Of a stretch of DNA of 64,000 nt, positions 9,277-17,650 are shown one piece after another; position 1 is the stretch's first letter; every line of letters begins with the position of its first letter. The position numbers and the translations under genes were made by a program. Origin of the DNA: Saccharicrinis sp050296935 (GTDB lineage: Bacteria > Bacteroidota > Bacteroidia > Bacteroidales > Marinilabiliaceae); NCBI GenBank assembly GCA_050296935.1, contig JBNKRV010000290.1, forward strand, positions 1 through 64,000, read 5' to 3'. Below the pieces are notes generated by a model. That model saw only the letters and a list, made by a program, of their open reading frames with translations. It was not told where the DNA came from and did not search any database.

Positions 9277-10320
9277 CTATTGAACAATAATAGATTGATT
9301 TTTGAGCTTAATTTCTTTGTTTTGCTTATGGTAGGCAGGACTTAATTCCTGAATGTCCACCCCGGATGTTCTGGATGATGCGATATGCTGTGGTAGATCA
9401 ATATAATATGTTTTTTTTGATCTGTTTTGCAAACTGTTGTCACGAAGCCATGGATTTAAATCTTTTAATTCTTTATAGGAAATACCATAACCGGATGCAA
9501 AATCGGCAAAGTCTGTAATGGTACTATCTATTGCAATAGTTTTGATTGGTATTACAGGATATAAATCTTTCTTTTCTATATGAAATCCATATTTTTCAGG
9601 TTGAGAAATAATTTCTTTAACCGCTATTATACGATACACATATCTACCGGTTTCTTCACCTAGTAAAAGGTCAAAATAATTATCTGTTTTTTGACGGTCT
9701 AATTGTTCAGATATTCCTTTTTTTCCTGCATTATATGAGGCAGCAACCAATGTCCAGTTGTTGTATTTACTGTATGATTTTTTAAAGTACTTACAAGCTG
9801 CAATGGTTGATTTCTCAAGGTGGTAACGTTCGTCTACTTCGCTGTTAATCTCCAGTCCATATTCTTTGCCGGTTGAAGTTATAAATTGCCAGATGCCAGA
9901 GGCTCCTGCGGGAGAAACAGACCGGGGCATTAACCCACTTTCAATGACAGCCAGATATTTAAAATCGTCAGGAACTCCCTGTTCTTTTAATATAGGTTCA
10001 ATTACCGGGAAAAAACGATTACATCTTTTAATAAACAATACGGTCTGAGATTGCCAGTATGTATTGATTAAAAGTTCACGATCAAGACTTTCCTTTACCC
10101 AATGTTTTTTCACAGGAACATGTTCACCTGCAAAGGTCAGGTCATCAGGGATATCTAATGAGGATATGGAATAATTATCATCAAAAGATACTTCCTCATT
10201 AACCTCATTGACCGTAAGGTCAGAAGAAAATGTAAATAGATTGAAAACGATAAAGACAGCAATGATACTTGTTGAAACAGTTAAAACTGGTATATATGAA
10301 TTTGATCTATAATTCTTCAT
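9277..10320 (-). CDS. Membrane-anchored lytic transglycosylase (SLT domain)
   Basis: Cleaves the peptidoglycan MurNAc-GlcNAc bond. The frame is open from 10368, but the ATG at 10320 (MKNYRSNSYIPV) has a G-rich Shine-Dalgarno (GGGGGGAG) about 6 bases upstream and gives an N-terminal hydrophobic anchor directly, so it is preferred (347 aa). The SLT core holds VIESGL with the catalytic Glu, then SVSPAGASGIWQF and ASYNAGKKGI. The C-terminal 110 residues contain degenerate LysM-like sequence (YGISYKELKDLNPWL). It resembles MltD. Its stop is followed by a short family A palindrome and then uvrA. A second transglycosylase is encoded at 15194-16357. Confidence 0.88.
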   Translation of the reverse strand: MKNYRSNSYIPVLTVSTSIIAVFIVFNLFTFSSDLTVNEVNEEVSFDDNYSISSLDIPDDLTFAGEHVPVKKHWVKESLDRELLINTYWQSQTVLFIKRCNRFFPVIEPILKEQGVPDDFKYLAVIESGLMPRSVSPAGASGIWQFITSTGKEYGLEINSEVDERYHLEKSTIAACKYFKKSYSKYNNWTLVAASYNAGKKGISEQLDRQKTDNYFDLLLGEETGRYVYRIIAVKEIISQPEKYGFHIEKKDLYPVIPIKTIAIDSTITDFADFASGYGISYKELKDLNPWLRDNSLQNRSKKTYYIDLPQHIASSRTSGVDIQELSPAYHKQNKEIKLKNQSIIVQ

Positions 10321-10691
10321 GATTATCTCCCCCCTTGAATTTTCACTCTGTAATTTGACGTTAAACATCCTACAGTATTAACCTAAATGAGAATCGATTA
10401 GCTGCAGTGTATTAGAAATACGTTGATAGGTTGATTTTGTTTTGTAATTATTGAATAAAGTTGTGTTTTTAACATTTGAAACTCATAACGTCCTGATTTA
10501 GCAATTTATCGCTGCATAAACCTGAAAATATGGGAGTTATTGTTAAGTAAACGCATTTTTACTGACAATAAATAATCAAGAAATCACACATTATAAATCT
10601 CTATGAGATTTATAATGTCAATCAATACACATAAGCTACAGCATCATTGTCCAAGACTGTCAAAATTTATTCCAATGTCTTGATAATGGAT
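10321..10691. other. 371-base intergenic region with a strong palindrome
   Basis: No open frame of note. The region separates pdxA from the downstream transglycosylase on the same strand. Its only strong structure is the 14-bp perfect inverted repeat at 10588-10618, annotated separately. TATTAACCTAAAT near 10376 also occurs near 31871 in another spacer. Confidence 0.6.
10588..10618. repeat. 14-bp perfect inverted repeat
   Basis: ACATTATAAATCTC and its exact complement are separated by the three bases TAT. No T run follows on either strand, so it is a poor intrinsic terminator. It could be a protein-binding operator upstream of the transglycosylase (start 10320) or a transcript-end hairpin for pdxA, whose stop lies about 75 bases away. 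Confidence 0.6.
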
Positions 10692-11795
10692 CTAAATTTC
10701 TGTTTCTTTTGGTTCCTCAGGGAGCCTTTCGTCCAATTTATCATCCATTTTGCTTATATCATAAGATTTTAGTGGATTTCTAGACAATTCCTTATATGAG
10801 CTACGATTTTTGAAAATGTCAATTGCTGAATATAAAGCCTGACGGAAAGATTCTTCATTAGCGACACCCTGGCCGGCTATTTCAAATGCTGTTCCGTGAT
10901 CTGGAGAAGTCCTGATAATTGGAAGACCAGCTGTAAAGTTTACACCAGAAGCAAATGAAATGGTTTTAAAAGGTATCAATCCCTGATCATGGTACATAGC
11001 CAGAATTGCATCAAACTTAGATATGTTGTTTGAACCAAAGAATCCATCTGCAGGATATGGTCCTAATGCCATAATATCTTTGCTTTTAGCTTCTTCAATG
11101 GCAGGAATAATAACATTTTGTTCTTCCTTTCCAATGAGTCCGTTATCTCCGGCATGCGGATTCAATCCTAATACGGCAATTTTTGGCTTGCGGATAGTAA
11201 AATCCTCTTTCAGCGTTTTATTTAAAATTTTAAGCTTAGCAACAATTTTTTCTTTTGTAATGAGCTCCGGAGCATCTTTTAATGGCACATGGCCTGTAAC
11301 TACACCAACTTTCATTACATCACTTATCAAAAGCATAAGTGATCCTTGTCCGCCAAATTCAGACTCAAGATATTCAGTATGTCCCGGGAATTTGAAATCG
11401 TCGGACTGAATATTTTTTTTATGTATAGGAGCAGTAACTAAAACATCAATCTTATTTTCTTTAAGGTCGCTAACGGCTTTACTAAGAGCTGAATATGCAG
11501 CTTCTCCACCCATTTTAGTTTCCTTGCCCAGTTCCACACGGATGTTATCATCCACACAGTTTATAATGTTAGCTCTTTTGGTGTGAGCCTCATCGGCTTC
11601 TTTAATATTATTGAGACTGAAATTTGAAATATTTAGTGTTTTGCGATGATAAGCGGCAATTTTTGAAGAGCCATAAATAATCGGAGTGCAAAATTCAAAC
11701 ATTCTGATGTCGCTCAAAACCTTAAAAATAATCTCGTATCCAATTCCATTTATGTCACCATGGGTTATTCCCACTCTTATCTTATCTGTTCTCAT
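10692..11795 (-). CDS. pdxA: 4-hydroxythreonine-4-phosphate dehydrogenase
   Basis: Oxidises 4-phosphohydroxy-L-threonine with NAD+ in pyridoxal 5'-phosphate biosynthesis. The 367-aa protein starts RVGITHGDINGIGYE, typical of PdxA. It has the metal-binding histidine regions VTAPIHKKNIQ, PGHTEYLE and MYHDQGLIPFK and the conserved substrate loop TSPDHGTAFEIAG. The C-terminal tail is charged and slightly longer than the E. coli enzyme. The gene is on its own: about 100 bases from the aminopeptidase gene upstream and 371 bases from the transglycosylase downstream. No pdxJ lies here. Confidence 0.95.
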   Translation of the reverse strand: MRTDKIRVGITHGDINGIGYEIIFKVLSDIRMFEFCTPIIYGSSKIAAYHRKTLNISNFSLNNIKEADEAHTKRANIINCVDDNIRVELGKETKMGGEAAYSALSKAVSDLKENKIDVLVTAPIHKKNIQSDDFKFPGHTEYLESEFGGQGSLMLLISDVMKVGVVTGHVPLKDAPELITKEKIVAKLKILNKTLKEDFTIRKPKIAVLGLNPHAGDNGLIGKEEQNVIIPAIEEAKSKDIMALGPYPADGFFGSNNISKFDAILAMYHDQGLIPFKTISFASGVNFTAGLPIIRTSPDHGTAFEIAGQGVANEESFRQALYSAIDIFKNRSSYKELSRNPLKSYDISKMDDKLDERLPEEPKETEI

Positions 11796-11894
11796 GTATT
11801 CTTTTTTATAAATGGCTATGATTTTGCCATTTTTTGATGATTGACGTTAAATATCGTTATTTTTGATAAAGAATCAGCTCAAATGTTGCTTTTT

Positions 11895-13331
11895 TTATTT
11901 TGAAGCCATTGATTTAAAGAAGTTGTATAACAAACGAACTCCTACACCTGATGCACCCTTCCCTCTGTAGCTACTTTCTTTTAGATGAAATGAAGGGCCT
12001 GCTATATCCAGATGAATCCAGGGATGTTTTACAAAATTCGAAAGAAATTTTCCGGCAGTAATAGCACCCGCTTCTCGTCCTCCAATGTTTTTAAGGTCAG
12101 CAATGTCCGATTTAATTAACTCATCATAGTCACTCCAGAAGGGAAATTTAACCACTCTTTCATGCGTTGAATACCCTTGCTTCTCCAATTCGTTAAAAAC
12201 TTCGTCGTCGGCCGTTCCCATTCCTACGGTGGCATATTCACCAATAGCCATTACCGCAGATCCGGTTAATGTGGCTAAATCAATAATAAGTTCAGGTTCA
12301 TATTTGTTGGCATAACTCAATGCGTCAGCCAATATTAGCCTTCCTTCCGCATCGGTGTTCAATACTTCAACTGTTAAACCGTTATGCATGGTTAATATAT
12401 CACCCGGAACATATGCATTTTCTCCCGGTCGGTTATCGGTGGCTGGAATTAAACCAATAATATTAACCGGAATATTGTTTTTGGCTAATGCCATAATGGT
12501 TCCGAAAACAGAAGCCGCTCCTCCCATGTCGCATTTCATGGTATCCAAACTTCCGGGAGGGGTTTTTAAATTGATACCGCCAGTATCAAAAACCACACCT
12601 TTGCCAACCAGTACATATGGTTTTTCATTTACCGCATTATCGGGTTTCCACTCCATTGTTGTAAATGTTGGAGGGTCGATGCTTCCTTTATTGACACCTA
12701 ATAAACCGCCGAATTTAAGCGCTTTAATTTTTTCTTTGTTAAAAACTCGGGCCTTGTAACCTGCTGATTCGGAATGTTCGAGGATATAGTCAGCAAGCTG
12801 AACTGCATTTAATCGATCTACCGGCTGATTGACAAGATCACGGGTTTTAAATACTGCCTCATATAAGTTATTTAGCTCATTTAATTCACATCCTGTTATA
12901 GCAGGGCTGGACACTGTAATTTCATCCAGTGACTTTTTCTGATCCATACTTTCTGTTTTGTAATGTTCAAAACTATAGGTACTTAATACAAGGCCATCAA
13001 GCAGTGAAACTACTATGTCTTTATCACCTAGAATGTCAACCACCGTGATTTTGTCAGCGTCCTCATCTTTTAATTTTTTAAAAATGGAATTCCCATTCTT
13101 CCTGACTTTCTCGTTTTCTTCATTTCCTTTTTCAGTGGAATAAAGAATAAAGATTTGTTGTGTCAATTTATTTAAATGAATGAGTGATTCTTTTTTCGAT
13201 ATTTTATTTTTTGTGTAATCGATTTCCTTCTCATCGAATCCAAAATCATTTAGTAGTGTTAAATCATCAACTAAAAAAACCAGGTTGTTTTGCTGATTAA
13301 CTTCAATTGCTTTTCTTATAGTTGGTTGCAT
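11895..13331 (-). CDS. pepA: Leucyl aminopeptidase (M17 family)
   Basis: Cytosolic two-metal aminopeptidase. In the C-terminal catalytic domain of this 478-aa protein are the M17 motifs VGKGVVFDTGGINLK, MKCDMGGAA and the signature NTDAEGRLILADAL, which carry the metal-binding Asp/Glu and Lys residues. The N-terminal 160 residues are the variable M17 domain and are unusually rich in Lys and Glu around 60-90. The start codon at 13331 gives MQPTIRKAIEV. It follows the 134-aa gene by 59 bases and probably belongs to the same minus-strand transcription unit. Confidence 0.93.
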   Translation of the reverse strand: MQPTIRKAIEVNQQNNLVFLVDDLTLLNDFGFDEKEIDYTKNKISKKESLIHLNKLTQQIFILYSTEKGNEENEKVRKNGNSIFKKLKDEDADKITVVDILGDKDIVVSLLDGLVLSTYSFEHYKTESMDQKKSLDEITVSSPAITGCELNELNNLYEAVFKTRDLVNQPVDRLNAVQLADYILEHSESAGYKARVFNKEKIKALKFGGLLGVNKGSIDPPTFTTMEWKPDNAVNEKPYVLVGKGVVFDTGGINLKTPPGSLDTMKCDMGGAASVFGTIMALAKNNIPVNIIGLIPATDNRPGENAYVPGDILTMHNGLTVEVLNTDAEGRLILADALSYANKYEPELIIDLATLTGSAVMAIGEYATVGMGTADDEVFNELEKQGYSTHERVVKFPFWSDYDELIKSDIADLKNIGGREAGAITAGKFLSNFVKHPWIHLDIAGPSFHLKESSYRGKGASGVGVRLLYNFFKSMASK

Positions 13332-13390
13332 AATATTAGTATCAATATGTTGTTGTAATATAAATGTTAGTTTTATACCTAACCAGATTA

Positions 13391-13795
13391 TTACTCATTT
13401 AGTTCTTTTGAATCAGGATTATTTTGAGATTGTTGCCTGAAATAATCTCGTGTGATCACTTTTTTTAACTCCCGATGGATAATTAATTCTGTAATTACTT
13501 CGTCATAGCCTGCATCTTTCATTTCATTTTCATATTGAGCAATTTGGGTTTGACTAATATCAATACGATATAAAAAATGCATAAAACGCTCCATGCTTTC
13601 TGTAAATAATTTTTCCACATGGTGTTTCATCTGACCAAAGAGTTCATCATAGAATAAAACCGCATTACCTGAGAATGAAATATCAATCCCGAATTCAGCA
13701 AAATCTTTCTGAATTTGTCTCCCTGTTTCAACAATTAAATCGTTTTTACGAGAGGCTTTCTTTAAATCATCTCTTGAGGTGGCAGGAAAATCCAT
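13391..13795 (-). CDS. Small conserved hypothetical protein
   Basis: A 134-aa, mostly helical, charged soluble protein without signal peptide, membrane segment or cysteine. I do not recognise a named domain. Its ATG directly abuts the stop codon of the DUF4837 lipoprotein gene, which argues for translational coupling and that it is a real gene. The middle (ELFGQMKHHVEKLFTESMER) would form an amphipathic helix. Proteins of this sort occur next to pepA in Bacteroidota, but no function is known to me. Confidence 0.7.
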   Translation of the reverse strand: MDFPATSRDDLKKASRKNDLIVETGRQIQKDFAEFGIDISFSGNAVLFYDELFGQMKHHVEKLFTESMERFMHFLYRIDISQTQIAQYENEMKDAGYDEVITELIIHRELKKVITRDYFRQQSQNNPDSKELNE

Positions 13796-14803
13796 TTATT
13801 TATTCTCTTTTAAAGGTTTATAGGTCTGAAGAATGGCTTCCAGCTGTCGAATCATATTTCTTTTTTTAATTTTTTCAGGGTAGTAGGAGTATCCTTCCGT
13901 AACAATTACTTTATTGGTTTCAGCATTATGATGCACCATAGAAATGAACGGACCACCCATCATATCTCCCTGTACTTTCCATAAACCACGCAATACAACG
14001 GTACTGCTATCATGCGGAGTTGATATTACCTGATAGTTGACCGGAAATTGATGTTCAGTTGTCATATAAGAGCCTTTGTGTTCTCCGGGAACCTGATTCA
14101 TAAGAATCTCGTCTCTTTTATTTAAAAGATATTCTATGGAAAAAGAACCCTCTCCAACATAATCAAATTGATAAATGATTAAACCCAGACTCGATTTCGG
14201 AGTTTCCTCAGACATCCATAAAAAGTCCTTATCCTCTTTCCTCAATTTAAAATCACGAGGAATGTTTAAATTAAAATTCCAATCGTTTTTAACCTTATCG
14301 GTTAGTAATTGATTAAATGTAGATTTGTAATAGGTAAGCAATCTTTCGCGTTCTGCTTTTGTGAAAAATCCAACAAGCTTTAATTCGTTGTCGTCCACCA
14401 ATTTTAACATGCTTTCGGTAGATTTGGCGTATATACGCACAAGTGCTTGTTGTTTAGCCCAGGTACCTTTGTAAAATTTAATACCCTCTTTCTGTACACT
14501 TTCTCCAACCTCAACCATAATCAGGTTACGGTAGGTTTTCATAAAATCAGACAGAGATCGATGCGGAATTATTGATACATCAAACATTGGCTCTTCCTGA
14601 GGCAGTCCAATCATAGGTTGTACCATCATTTCCCAGAGTTTTTTACCGGCTTCAGATTCTTTGATTTTATCATTCATCACCATAATCATCACTCCGGCAT
14701 TACCTGAAGGAGTTGGTTTTGTTGAGCTTGGAGTTGTTTTGCAACTCGAAAACAGGATTGAAAGAAGAATTGTGATTACTAGTGTATGTTTCATTTGTTT
14801 CAT
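13796..14803 (-). CDS. DUF4837 family lipoprotein
   Basis: Envelope lipoprotein of unknown function. A longer frame begins at a TTG at 14875, but its first 24 residues are basic and precede a second Met at 14803 (MKQMKHTLVITILL), from which a normal lipoprotein signal peptide follows; 14794 is also possible. The lipobox is LFSSC. The mature part includes conserved patches such as SIIPHRSLSDFMKTYRN and WKVQGDMMGGPFIS, typical of DUF4837. It is the first gene of a run with the 134-aa protein (adjacent) and pepA, which may be one operon. Confidence 0.82.
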   Translation of the reverse strand: MKQMKHTLVITILLSILFSSCKTTPSSTKPTPSGNAGVMIMVMNDKIKESEAGKKLWEMMVQPMIGLPQEEPMFDVSIIPHRSLSDFMKTYRNLIMVEVGESVQKEGIKFYKGTWAKQQALVRIYAKSTESMLKLVDDNELKLVGFFTKAERERLLTYYKSTFNQLLTDKVKNDWNFNLNIPRDFKLRKEDKDFLWMSEETPKSSLGLIIYQFDYVGEGSFSIEYLLNKRDEILMNQVPGEHKGSYMTTEHQFPVNYQVISTPHDSSTVVLRGLWKVQGDMMGGPFISMVHHNAETNKVIVTEGYSYYPEKIKKRNMIRQLEAILQTYKPLKENK

Positions 14804-15193
14804 TTTTTTTTGTCGTATAACTTTTCCTTTTTGTATTTCAGGAAAATTTTGAAAGGCATTATTCATCATTTTCAATTACGCTGTAATATATTAGTTATGC
14901 GCATTTAATCATTCGATGATCATGCTTTTTTGTTAGAATTATATTTTTTCAATAAGAGTTAAGAAAATGTGTATTGTGAATTGATTCGCGTAAAATTACC
15001 TAATTGTATCGAATTGTACAAAGAGATATTAAGGGGTTTTAGGGAGGAATTGAAATTCTTAAGATAAAAACAACCAAAGGCAATATTGGTGTTTCAAATG
15101 GAGGTGTTTGTATTGATAAATATTTGTTACTTAACTTTGATGTGCCCTTGAAACCAATTGAGTATTGCTCTTTGATGTAATTCAACTACCATC
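14804..15193. other. Intergenic region with an imperfect inverted repeat
   Basis: About 390 bases without a supported gene. At 15075-15174 the left arm CAAAGGCAATATTGGTGTTT is roughly complementary to the right arm ending AGTATTGCTCTTTG. This gives a long imperfect hairpin just beyond the stop of the second transglycosylase gene, on its 3' side. It may act as a transcript-end structure. Nothing else was recognised. Confidence 0.45.
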
Positions 15194-16357
15194 TTACATA
15201 TCTGCCAGGTAGTCCACTTCATCTCTGATAAAAAAGTACGGCGAAAAGTCTTTGTATTTATATACAATTAACTCCTGACCGGGGTGTAGATTTTTTGATT
15301 TAAGGTGATTCCATTCCACTATTTCTTCAACAGTGCAGTTGTATAGGATGGCAATTTTATGAAAATATTCTCCTTTTTCTACAACATGAACCACCTTTTC
15401 CATCTCGGTATTATCAGGAGGGGCAGGGGATTTATGTCCGTAAAGTTGAGGCTCATTTTTTACGAAGGATTCAATGTACTGTTTAGGTAAAAAGATTCTT
15501 ACCGGAGTATCATTTACAGGTATTGTTTCTTTGGTGAAAATGGGGTTTAAAAAAGAAAGATCATCGGTGCTGATGCCAGTTACATCTGAAATTTGAAGAA
15601 AAGAAATAGGTTGTTGCACAAACACGGTATCAAGTTGACTAAATGAAAACCTGCCGGGTTTCTCAATGATATCATAGTTGCTGAAGTAATTCATTACATA
15701 AGTGGCGGCTATAAAGGCTGGTACGTAGCCTTTTACCTCATCCGGGAGATACGGGCGCAGTTCCCAGTAATTTGTGATGCCACCAGATCGTTCAATGGCA
15801 TTTTTAACCACTCCAACACCACCATTGTATGCTGCTAAAGCCAGATGCCAGTCATTAAAGTTCCGATAGAGGTATTGCAGGTATTTACAAGCTGCTTCCG
15901 TGGCTAAAACCGGATCACTTCTTTCATCGATATAGGAGGTTACCTCCAAATCGAACATTTTACCTGCGTGATATAGGAATTGCCAAAGACCCTTTGCACC
16001 TGATTTTGATTTGGCTCTGGGATCCAGTGCAGACTCAATCACAGCCAGGTACTTGAGTTCAAGAGGTAAGTCATATTTATCAAGGTATTCCTCAAAAATC
16101 GGGAAATACAATTTAGAGCGGCTAATAATACTGGATAGATGTTCTCTTCTTTTAACGGTGTAAACATCAATATAAGCCTGAACGTTACTATTGTAATCCA
16201 GTTGAATGGGAGTCTGATAATTCAGGGCATCCATTCGTTTTTTTACCATCCATTCCGGAAATTGCGGCAAGTCGTTATCTTGTGCATATAAAGATGCGAT
16301 ATGGCTGTTAAAGGCAAAAACAATAATTACAACAAATGTCAGAAATGAATATCGCAT
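15194..16357 (-). CDS. Secreted lytic transglycosylase with LysM domain (MltD-like)
   Basis: Peptidoglycan lytic transglycosylase. The 387-aa protein has a signal peptide ending near SLYAQD (about 26), then an SLT domain with VIESAL (catalytic Glu), SKSGAKGLWQF and ALAAYNGGVGVVKN. The last 60 residues hold one clear LysM repeat (HVVEKGEYFHKIAILYNCTVEEI...). The layout is that of MltD, with one LysM instead of two or three. Its start is preceded by a family B repeat and the coiled-coil gene. It is the second such enzyme within 6 kb, after 9277-10320, which lacks a clear LysM. Confidence 0.92.
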   Translation of the reverse strand: MRYSFLTFVVIIVFAFNSHIASLYAQDNDLPQFPEWMVKKRMDALNYQTPIQLDYNSNVQAYIDVYTVKRREHLSSIISRSKLYFPIFEEYLDKYDLPLELKYLAVIESALDPRAKSKSGAKGLWQFLYHAGKMFDLEVTSYIDERSDPVLATEAACKYLQYLYRNFNDWHLALAAYNGGVGVVKNAIERSGGITNYWELRPYLPDEVKGYVPAFIAATYVMNYFSNYDIIEKPGRFSFSQLDTVFVQQPISFLQISDVTGISTDDLSFLNPIFTKETIPVNDTPVRIFLPKQYIESFVKNEPQLYGHKSPAPPDNTEMEKVVHVVEKGEYFHKIAILYNCTVEEIVEWNHLKSKNLHPGQELIVYKYKDFSPYFFIRDEVDYLADM

Positions 16358-16444
16358 GGAAAAATATTAATCGTTCGTTACATCATTAAGAAATACATCA
16401 TCAATTGTCCGGGTTATAATCTAACGAACCATGCACTGCTTACT

Positions 16445-16593
16445 TAGTGCCAGTCCAAAAAAAAAGCGGAGTGCCTCGAGTATAAAGTTTAAATACAAGG
16501 CGTGTGAAAAATTCAGACTGCAGTATACCAGGGTATATGAGGATCTGGATTTTGAGCAACAACGCAGTAGTTGGACTTTATAGCCGAACACTA
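16445..16593 (-). repeat. Family B MITE-like element overlapping a stop codon
   Basis: The reverse complement of this 149-base segment matches 48880-49024 over nearly its whole length, including TATAAAGTCCAACTACTGCG, the central TCCTCATATAC...GGTATACTGC and CGCCTTGTATTTAAACTTTA. Both ends are TAGTG-type and lie at TA dinucleotides. It has no coding capacity. Its end supplies the TAG stop of the gene at 16591-17487. Joining the flanks across one TA gives AAG TAA GTA, so the empty site would have had a TAA stop in the same place. Confidence 0.75.
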
Positions 16594-17487
16594 CTTAAGT
16601 TCAAATGTCATGTTACCAATGTGATAACCATCAGCAAAAATATCAGCGGTATACTTGCCGGTTGATAATTCACCGGCATCAACATTATAATATACGCAAA
16701 CATCTAATTCGTCGCCACCATATTCAATGGTTCTGTTCGAAGAAAAGTTAATTTCCTTGTTTTCATACTTAAAAAGATCCTCTTTTGAATGATACAACAA
16801 AGCTCCATCAGGACGCAATAATCTCAGATATATAATTTTCTGGCCAACTTCAGCTGTAATATTTTTTTGAATGGAAAAACATATTCTGATTTTGGATATA
16901 CGCGAAGCCCGGGTTGTTGTTCTATCTCTGGAATTCAGTCCGGAGGCTTCCATATTAAAAGTTTCGAGTTTTGAGGCTATCTCCACCTTTTCCTGCAGTG
17001 TTTCCTTGACCGCCTCCAGCTCTTTGAAATTGGTTTTCATGCTGCTTACCTTCTGTCGGAATGTTTGATTCTCCTCCTGTAAGGCTTTGTTGGATTGGTT
17101 CAGCGAGTCAATTTGGAGAACATAACTTTTTAAAACCTTTCGTAAACCGGACAGTTCTTTTTTGTATTCTCTTATTTTTGATGCGTTGGTGGCTTTAATC
17201 GTTTGAATTTCTTCAATCAGTTGTGTGATTTTTTCACGCTCTTTATCCAACATTAAGTTTAATGTGTCGCTATTGGTTTTTAAGGAGTCATAATCCAAAG
17301 CCAGAACTTCAAATTCCTGAGTTAACATTTCCTTTTCCTGCACCATTTCATCCACCATCATTTGCATTTCACTACGGTTTTGGAAATATAAATATCCTAA
17401 TATGAGTAAAAGAACAAATGAAATTGAACCAACTATAATGGCTGTTTTATGTGATTTGTGTGGTTTAATATCTTGTGAATCGGACAT
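16591..17487 (-). CDS. Membrane-anchored coiled-coil protein, conserved hypothetical
   Basis: A 298-aa protein. Residues 1-14 are cytoplasmic, a transmembrane helix runs from about 15 to 32 (AIIVGSISFVLLLILGYLYF), and 35-175 is a continuous heptad-rich coiled coil with many Glu, Lys and Leu. The last 100 residues form a beta-rich domain (KIIYLRLLRPDGALLYHSKE...GKYTADIFADGYHIG). I know no function; an envelope scaffold role is a guess. The stop codon TAG is contributed by the family B repeat at 16445-16593; the deduced pre-insertion stop was TAA at the same codon, so the protein is intact. Confidence 0.8.
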   Translation of the reverse strand: MSDSQDIKPHKSHKTAIIVGSISFVLLLILGYLYFQNRSEMQMMVDEMVQEKEMLTQEFEVLALDYDSLKTNSDTLNLMLDKEREKITQLIEEIQTIKATNASKIREYKKELSGLRKVLKSYVLQIDSLNQSNKALQEENQTFRQKVSSMKTNFKELEAVKETLQEKVEIASKLETFNMEASGLNSRDRTTTRASRISKIRICFSIQKNITAEVGQKIIYLRLLRPDGALLYHSKEDLFKYENKEINFSSNRTIEYGGDELDVCVYYNVDAGELSTGKYTADIFADGYHIGNMTFELK

Positions 17488-17650
17488 ACTTTAATTTTTC
17501 TTTATATTTTAATCGACGACAAATTTAAAATTTTGAGATTGATTATGTAGTATTATTAGCGCTTCTTTTTAATTTTTAATCTGCGATTAGGAGGTAAAAT
17601 GTATATTTGGGTTAAATTTGCCCGTGTTATTCAAATATTAAATTGGTTAG

